DNA from: Glycine soja | Taxonomy: Eukaryota; Streptophyta; Magnoliopsida; Fabales; Fabaceae | Reading direction: 5' to 3' | DNA: 64,000 bases | Assembly (NCBI RefSeq): GCF_004193775.1 | Contig: NC_041018.1 | Location: 34,726,913 to 34,790,912, forward strand | Shown: piece after piece, positions 56,433 through 64,000 of the stretch | Position numbering within the stretch: the stretch's first letter is position 1 | How the letters are laid out: the number at the start of each line of letters is the position of its first letter | Position numbers and translations under genes: made by a program | Notes under the pieces: generated by a model | The model's database searches: none | What the model was told of the DNA's origin: nothing | What the model saw: the letters and a program-made list of their open reading frames with translations, nothing else

Positions 56433-59400
56433 TTATTTTTCTAAATCTCTAACATCTAAGAGGCCTAATTCTCTTCTAATAGAGAAGAATACTTCCTTGG
56501 GGAGAGGTTTTGTGAAAATATCAGCAAGTTGATTCTTAGTATCAACAAACTCTAATACACAATCTCCCTTTAGGACATGATCTCTAAGAAAATGGTGTCT
56601 AATCTCTATATGTTTAGTTCTAGAGTGTTGAACTGGGTTTTTGGATAGATTTATGGCACTAGTATTATCACACTTAATAGGTATGCGATCAAGAAGGATG
56701 CCATAGTCAGATAATTGTTGCTTCATCCATAAAATCTGTGCACAACAACTACCGGCAGAGATATACTCCGCTTCAGCAGTAGATAAAGCAACACTGTTTT
56801 GTTTCTTACTATGCCATGAGACAAGAGCCGATCCAATGAATTGACAAGTTCCACTTGTGCTTTTTCTATCAGTTTTAGATCCGGCAAAATCAGAATCAGA
56901 ATATCCTATTAAGTTACATATTGAATTCTTAGGATACCATAATCCTAAATTGATTGTACCTAATAGATATCTCATGATTCTCTTTACTGCACTTAAATGT
57001 GATTGTTTGGGGTTGGATTGAAACTTAGCACACATGCATACACTGAACATAATATCAGGTCTACTAGCAGATAAATAGAGAAGAGATCCGATCATACCTC
57101 AATATTGTTTTATGTCTATAGACTGACCAGATTCATCTTTATCTAAGTAACAACTAGTGCTCATCGGTGTAGACATGTGTTTTGCACTTTCCATCCCAAA
57201 TCTTTTGATCAATTCCTTGCAGTACTTGGATTGATTGATGAATATACCTTCTTGAGTTTGCTTGATTTGTAATCCCAGAAAGTACTTTAGTTCTCCCATC
57301 ATTGACATTTCAAATTCACTTTGCATATCAAGGGAAAACTCCTTGCACAATGAATCATTAGTGGATCCAAAAATTATATCATCAACATATATTTGAACCA
57401 ACAAAATATCATTATGCTTTCTCTTTATGAACAATGTGGTATCCACTTTACCTCTAGAGAATTCTTTTTCTAGAAGAAAATTGCTTAAGCGTTCATACCA
57501 CGCCCTAGGGGCTTGTTTCAAACCATAAAGAGCCTTTTGTAATTTATAAACATGATTTGGTTTATTCGGAATTTCAAAACCAGGGGGTTGTTCAACATAT
57601 ACCTCTTCTTGAATTAAGCCATTTAGAAAAGCACTCTTAACATCCATTTGATAAAGTTTAAAATCCATTATGGATGCATATGCCAAAAGCATTCTAATGG
57701 CTTCTAATCTTGCAACAGGAGCATATGTTTCTTCATAGTCTATTCCTTCTTCTTGATTATACCCTTTTGCTACTAATCTGGCTTTATTTCTAATAATTAT
57801 ACCATGTTCATCTAATTTATTTCTAAAAACCCATTTTGTTCCTATGACAGGATAATTTTCAGGTTTTTCTACTAATTTCCACACATTGTTTCTTTCAAAT
57901 TGATTCAGTTCTTCTTGCATGGCAATGATCCAGTTATCATCTATTATGGCTTCTTTTATATTTTTAGGTTCAATCATAGATACAAAAGCCATATTATTGC
58001 ATAAATCTTTAAGAGAATGTCTAGTTGTTACCCCTTTTGAGATATCACCAATAATGTTATCGAGGGGATGATCTCTTGAAGCTTTCCATTCTCTTAGAAG
58101 TTCATCATTGGATTTGACTTCTTCTGGAGGATCTTCATTGTTTCCTTTATCATTTCCTTTGGAATCTTGTTCATGAATATTCATATGTTCTAAAGAATCT
58201 GCAATATCATCTAGCATATTCTTTCTTGACAAGATAGCGTTAGATTCATCAAAGGTAACATGAATGGATTCCTCGATATTCATAGTTCTTTTATTATATA
58301 TCCTATATGCTTTGCTTTGTAATGAATATCCAAGAAAAATACCTTCATCAGATTTTGCATCAAATTTTCCTAGATTATCTTTACCATTATTGAGCACAAA
58401 GCATTTGCAACCAAAACCATGTAGATGAGAAATATTAGGTTTTCTACCATTATATAACTCATATGGGGTTTTCTTTAAAATGGGTCTTATTAAGGCCCTA
58501 TTCATGATGTAACATGCAATATTGACCGCTTCAGCCCAAAAATACTTTGGAAGAAAAGTATCATTTAATAAAGTTCTAGCAATTTCTTCCAATGACCTAT
58601 TTTTCCTCTCAACAACTCCATCTTGTTGAGGGGTTCTAGGTGCAGAAAAATTGTGTTCAATACCATGTTCATCACAGAATAATTCAAAATCTTTGTTTTC
58701 AAACTCACCCCGATGATCACTTCTAATGGATGCAATCTTAAGATTTTTCTTGTTTTGTATGACTTTAGCAAGTTTTCTAAAAGCTTGGAATGCATCACTT
58801 TTATGTGTAATAAATAATGTCCAAGTATATCTAGAGAAATCATCAACTATAACTAGGGCATAGTAATTTCCTCCAAAACTCATGGTTCTAGACGGACCAA
58901 ATAAATCCATATGCAATAATTGTAAGGGTTGAGTGGTTGAAACAACATTTTTAGGTTTGAATGAGACTCTTGTTTGTTTGCCCTTTTGACATGCATCACA
59001 TAGTTTATCTTTTTCAAATTTCAATTTAGGCAAACCAACTACTAAATCTTTTGAAATTAATTTATTTAAGTGATCCATGTTTATGTGAGCAATTCTTTTA
59101 TGCCATAACCATGGATCATCATCTTTGCTAAGAAAGCAATGATTGTTTTCTAGTTTTATGCTTAAGTCTATCATGTAAACATTATTGACTCTATGTCCTA
59201 CATGCTTTATATTAATGTCATGCTTATTTTCTATAAGACATTTCTGAGAATCAAATGATACTAGATAGCCTTTGTCGCATAATTGACTAACGCTAAGCAG
59301 GCTATGCTTAAGGCCTTCAACAAGTAGAACATTTTCAATGGAGTTTGAAGAATTTGTACCTATTTTACCAACTCCAAGGATTCTACCTTTGTTGTTGTCA

Positions 59401-60632
59401 CCATATGTTACATGCCCGCTTTTCTTTGGAGAGATATGTGTAAAATTTGATGCATCTCCAGTCATATGTTTTGAGCATCCGCTATCTATGTACCACTTCT
59501 TCCTCAAAGACACCTCTTCATCACTTTCATAACTTTTAGCCATAAGGCAGAGATTTATCTCTTCATTTTCTGAATCTTCAGAAGATTCCATATCGTTATC
59601 ATCCCATGTGATGTATGCTTTCTTCAGTTTCTTTTCACTAAGATTTTTCTTTTCAGATTTCTCCATCTTTTTCTTGAAGATGGGACAATCAACCCTCAGA
59701 TGTCCAGGTTGATTGCATTCAAAGCATTTTAAAGTAGAGGATGAAGTTTCTGTCCTTCTCTTTGATTTAAAATTGGGTCGCCTCTGATTTCCTCTTACTT
59801 TAAGAAACTTGTTGAATCTTTTTACAAAAAGACTTAGATCATCATCATCATCTGGATAATTTTCCTGATCACTTTCTTCTTGAATTGAGGATGATGCTTT
59901 AAGAGCAATTCCTTTCTTTTTCTTGTCATTTTCTTCATGTTGATGTAATCTCAATAATTCCATCTCGTGTTCCTGCAACTTTCCAAACAAAGTGACAAGG
60001 GACATGTTAGACAAATCTCTTGATTCAGTAATGGCCGTTACTTTAGGTTGCCATTCTCTACTTAAACATCTTAACACCTTGTTTATGAGATCCTCATTTT
60101 GAAATTCTTTACCTAAGGCTGCTAGATGATTTACTATATGTGTAAATCTCTTTTGCATGCTTTGAATATTTTCATTTGCATTCATTCTAAATAGTTCATA
60201 CTCATGAGTTAGTGCATTTATCCTAGATCTTTTAACATCTGTAGTTCCTTCATGTGTTAATCGAAGAGTGTCCCACATTTCCTTAGCACTCTTACAATTT
60301 GAAACCCTGAAATATTCATCCATTCCCAGGGCAGATGTTATTATGTTTTTGGCTTTTAAATTGTATTGTACTCGTTTTCTATCCTCTTCAGACCATCTAT
60401 CTCTAGGTTTTTCTATTGTTATACTTTCACTTGATGAACTGCCATCTATTGTAACTCTTTCTACTATGGTGGGTATATAAGGCCCTATTTCTATGGCTTC
60501 CCAAATATTTAGGTTTATTGCCTCAATAAAAATTTGCATTCGGGTTTTCCAGTAGTGGTAACCCTCTCCATTAAAGATTGGAGGTCTATTGATAGAATTC
60601 CCTTCTGGAAATAAGGAGTTTGCTGAGGCCAT
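56433..60632 (-). pseudogene. Sire gag-pol polyprotein with one stop
   Basis: The start [12 protein letters not shown] at 60632 is the likely one; the frame is open upstream to 60683 but that part overlaps the primer-binding region. Gag (about residues 1-310) includes [20 protein letters not shown] knuckle [14 protein letters not shown] is followed by protease [12 protein letters not shown], integrase ([46 protein letters not shown]), RT ([27 protein letters not shown]) and RNase H (SKKQNSVALSTAEAEYISAG, KHIEIRHHFLRDHV). A TGA at 57096-57098 interrupts QYRGMIGSLLYL at the expected Arg codon (CGA). All catalytic boxes look intact otherwise, so this copy is nearly coding-competent. Confidence 0.93.
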
Positions 60633-60670
60633 CTTTTTCTTGAAGCTTCTAAACTTTATACAAGAATGAA

Positions 60671-60682
60671 GCTCTGATACCA
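60671..60682 (-). other. Sire primer-binding site
   Basis: On the minus strand TGGTATCAGAGC follows the LTR by two bases and is the standard complement of initiator Met tRNA. Confidence 0.93.
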
Positions 60683-60684
60683 CT

Positions 60685-61774
60685 TGTTAAACAAGTGGCC
60701 TCAGATATCTTAAGAAGGGGGGGTTGAATTAAGATATTCCAAACTACTTCCCCAAAAAAAACCTATTTCACTTTTTATTTAAGTTATAAATTTCCTTAAC
60801 AATGAACTTCTTAAATATTGATTCAAATAAAACAATTTGAATATGAATATAAAGCAATAACAAATAAAGGAGTTTAAGGGAAGAGAAAGTGCAAACTCAG
60901 ATTTATACTGGTTCGGCCACACCCTTGTGCCTACGTCCAGTCCCCAAGCAACCCGCTTGAGAGTTCCACTATCTTGTAAATTCCTTTTACAAGTTCTAAA
61001 CACACAAGGGCAATCCTTCCTTTGTGTTTAGAATTCTTTTACAACAAGAGACCCTCGGTCTCTTAATCCCTTAGAGAATTAGAATGAGAAGAAGAATGAA
61101 TCTCTCTAGAAAGATATAGATTTTACAGATTGAGCACTCAAATAATTCCTTAATGAATTGCAATTGAATTGGCCAAGGAATTCTTAAGAGGATAAAATGA
61201 TTTTGCTCTTTGAGAGGATAAACACTTGTTGTTCTGAAAAACTCTTAGCAAATTTGTGTTATAAGTCACATATATATAGACCATTGGTGGTCATGAAAAA
61301 ACCCTTTGAGAAGTTGTGACTCTTAGAAAGATTTTTCTGAAAATCTTATCTGGTAATCGATTACAAGTTTTGAGTAATCGATTACAGCTTCTTAAAATTT
61401 GAATTAAAATGTTTATTAACTGCTGGTAATCGATTACCAAAATTGTGTAATCGATTACACAGCCTAAAATTTAAATTCAAATTTTTAGTAGCTGTTGTAA
61501 AGCATATTTGGCCACTGGTAATCGATTACATCCTCTGGTAATCGATTACCAAAGAGTAAATTCTTTGAAAAACACTTTTTAATTTAAATTACTTGGCCAA
61601 ACCTTTTGCTAATTCAATTAGGAATTCCCTTCCTAATATACTAGTGATCATCTTGATGTTGTGACTTGTATTCTTGAAGTATTGTCTTTAAGTTAAACTT
61701 GAAAAGCCCATTTGCATCAATTGCATCATATCATCATGATCATCATCAAAACACCAAAGGCATTTGCATCTACA
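60685..61774 (-). repeat. Sire 5' LTR, complete
   Basis: It runs from TGTAGATGCAAATGCC (at 61774, minus strand) to CTTGTTTAACA at 60685. U3 holds six GTAATCGATTAC copies (61353-61364, 61374-61385, 61426-61437, 61447-61458, 61518-61529, 61538-61549). A TATA box (TATATATA, about 61270-61277) follows. Confidence 0.93.
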
Positions 61775-61779
61775 CCAAC
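61775..61779. repeat. Target-site duplication CCAAC, right of Sire
   Basis: This matches 53762-53766. Confidence 0.93.
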
Positions 61780-64000
61780 ATCATCAACATCTCACCTCAA
61801 TATCATTATCTACATCAACATTTCCTCATCTCATCTCAATGACATTATCAACAACAGCAACATCATATCATATTAACATAATCATCAATAATAGCATCAA
61901 CTTATATCAACGTAATCATCAATGACAACATCATCTCACATCAACTAATATCCTCAATAATATTATCATTAGTAAGTCGCATTCTGCATATACATACATG
62001 TATAGTTCATGCCTGAGATTCACACTCCCCGGGTCTTCAGACCATACAAGTTTAATAGAAACAATAATGTTATTCATCAATAATAGATATATCGCATCCC
62101 ATTAGTAAAAAAACATTGCTTTCTTGAAAACCAACATGCAACAGGGATAGGCATACATCCTCATAGTTAGGTTCCCTGACCCCCAACTATGGTATCAAAA
62201 CTATAAATGATAATAAACTCCCTTCACCTATCGTGAGTTCTCCACCAATTCCTCTTTGCGTTGCTCAGAGGTCTCTCTCGTTCACGCTCGTCAGTCCAAA
62301 CGCAAGGTACTATATATCAAATTGAAGGCAATTTAGTATAGATTTCAAAAGCAAGGTTAATAACAATATTCGAAGTTAAATACCCCTGTCAAAACATAAA
62401 GGGTTGAGGGGTGTTTCGGATTCTAGTAAAAGAAGACGTCATTTTGAAATTCCACTCACGCCAATGTGATCGGGGTTCAGTGAAGGTCACGAAAACAACA
62501 TCAATGTTATAAAAGGATAACTTTACAATGTCTCATTCTCAAGGGTTTTTCAAAGGAAGTGTAAAAACACCCTATTACAGTACCCAAAACACAAAAGACA
62601 CTAAGACAAACTCAAACTAACTAAGAGAAAGGCTTAGAAGTCAAGATTACCTCAAAGAAGCAACAAAAGGAAGGATTGAGGTAGTTTTCTTCATCGAATC
62701 ATTAAGGAGGATTCTGAGGATTTTGCTCTGATTACAATGTTCTTCTTGGTGTAGAGGTTCGACGGCAAGCAACAGTGGCTCGTGGTGGCCACCGATAATC
62801 GTGGGTGGTGGAGAAGGAGGTGTTAGGGTATGGGTGGCATTTGGAAAGGAGGAAAGGGGGGAAATCGTGCTTTTCATGCATAATGATGTATTCATAATCA
62901 TTAGTCTTCATTTACGACTAACTTTTGTATAGAAAAGTTTTACAAAATGTATATATTTTCCCCAATTTATGGTTCTTTTTGTAGGATTATAAATATTGCT
63001 TGTTTAGTTCTTATCTTTGCTCAGTAGAGGCTCTCCGCATGGAATTAATGTAAATTTCACTTCATTTTTAGGTAAAAAGGAGAAAAAATTATGAAGGCTA
63101 GCTATTGGTGTCTCGCTAACCGAGGCTTATGCGCTTAGCGAGACACTCAACCGCTTAGCGAGTAAGAAGAATTTGGAGGAGAATCTGAGAAGCATATGCG
63201 CGCTCAGCGCGTCCTGTCTCTTCCTGCGCTAAGCGTGCCTAGCTCGCTCAGTGAATATCCACTTACTCACGCTAAGCACACCTTCGAGGTCAAGGGAGAA
63301 TTCAGAGTCTTAGCCTGAGAGAAGAGTGTGCTTACGTGAAAAAGGCAAGGGAGCACCAAAGACCCAAGCTTTTAGGAGAATTCTAGGTTTTAGGGTATTT
63401 TGTAGGTTCATAGAGGTGGAGGAGACATCCCTACAGCTTTGTAATCTGTATTGTGTTTTCTAAAACCTTTTTGTAGCTGAAAGGTGATATCTTGCCATGG
63501 AAGGCTAAGCCCCCACAGTTGGGGAATCCTGCTGAGAACTTGATGTAAATTCTTATCCTATCTATTTGAAGTTGTTTGTATGTGCTCAATGTTTCTATCT
63601 GTGCTTAATCTATGCATGCTTGTGGCTTGATCACCCATTTGAATGTAAAGTTAGGAGCCTTAGCATTGGAAAATGTATTGCATCCTTAGAACTTGATAGA
63701 ACGGGCTAGGTTATCATATTTCTGGACATGAAGTGCAGTAATTTAGTTTTATTATGCTGTGACCTTAATGTTGTTCGGTTAAGCTAAGTTCGACGAGACA
63801 TCCGAGAACGAAGTTTAATTAGAATTACCCCTTGCATACGAGACATTGATGTTTGGGAATATTGTCCTTATCATAGAACACATGAACATCTTTAAATAGA
63901 GAAAAACCCATAATTACAGCAAGTAGCTCAGTAGGAGGACCCAATGCTTTTAATTATCTGTTTGAACACCCACTTGCTCACATTCTCTGTAATTAATCAT
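61780..64000 (+). repeat. Continuation of the interrupted TGTAACG-type element, no coding region
   Basis: Directly after the Sire duplication the sequence resumes as CATCATCAACATCTC-type repeats. The interval 63110-63290 is dense in GCTTAGCGAG and CGCTAAGC motifs in both orientations. No gag or pol is seen. Whether all of it is LTR or partly leader cannot be decided here, because neither the LTR end nor a primer-binding site is recognised. Confidence 0.5.

Larger units (their letters stand above)
53767..61774 (-). mobile_element. Sire-type Ty1/copia retrotransposon with 3' accessory ORF, 8.0 kb
   Basis: The element lies on the minus strand: 5' LTR 60685-61774, primer-binding site 60671-60682, gag-pol 60632-56433, intergenic promoter-like segment 56213-56061, accessory ORF 55879-54743, polypurine tract 54293-54278, 3' LTR 54277-53767. 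The duplication CCAAC flanks it. The polyprotein has a single stop and the accessory ORF is intact. The 3' LTR has a deletion of about 560 bp, so this copy could not renew its promoter. The long gag and the extra sense ORF after pol fit the Sire lineage. Confidence 0.92.

Noticed and set aside
1..64000. CRISPR arrays, bacterial operons, tRNA or rRNA genes
   Set aside because: The sequence is plant nuclear and repeat-rich. The tandem array at 33023 has no spacer structure, and no tRNA or rRNA was recognised.

Overview
The window is plant nuclear DNA, most likely from a legume close to soybean (Glycine). The evidence is the retrotransposon content: a very large Ogre/Tat-type element, a Sire-type copia element with an extra 3' ORF, CACTA elements with TNP2 and Ulp1-like genes, and LTRs beginning TGTAACGACCCGCC. 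The species name rests on family recollection, not on a search. No intact ordinary host gene is visible. Host genes appear only as broken fragments inside or beside a CACTA transposon. 

Layout. 1-2290: Ty1/copia remnants on the minus strand around one LTR. 2290-4198: AT-rich DNA with a long (AC)n tract. 4199-8969: decayed Ty3/gypsy chromovirus on the plus strand with a truncated 3' LTR. 8970-11664: AT-rich and gene-free. 11665 to at least ~44310: a CACTA transposon with minus-strand genes. Its left end has CACTA plus subterminal repeats. It carries a WAT1-like fragment, a two-part gene (Transposase_24-like N-terminus, Ulp1-like C-terminus) and TNP2. An HSP90 fragment lies in an intron of the two-part gene, and a DnaJ fragment lies just beyond TNP2. 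16366-35573: a 19.2 kb Ogre-like element inserted in the Ulp1 gene with target duplication CCTTG. 37009-38427: a LINE inserted in the same gene's large intron. 48694-49978: a second LINE fragment. 49979-52041: a lone LTR related to the Ogre LTR, without target duplication. 52042-52653: a second TNP2 fragment, cut by a TGTAACG-type LTR from 52654. 53767-61774: a complete Sire-type copia inserted in that LTR with target duplication CCAAC. 61780-64000: more of the interrupted element. 

Main point. The Ogre (gypsy) and the Sire (copia) elements belong to different superfamilies, yet both carry a sense-strand accessory ORF between pol and the 3' LTR, and the two products look distantly related. 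In both, the DNA before this ORF resembles the element's own LTR promoter: the LTR's palindromic motif followed by a TATA box. In Ogre a splice donor like the LTR donor follows, with an acceptor just before the ATG. This suggests that the accessory ORFs are transcribed from internal, LTR-like promoters rather than only from the full-length RNA. Ogre also shows a phase-matched intron between protease and reverse transcriptase. Most genes here carry premature stops, many of them consistent with C-to-T decay.
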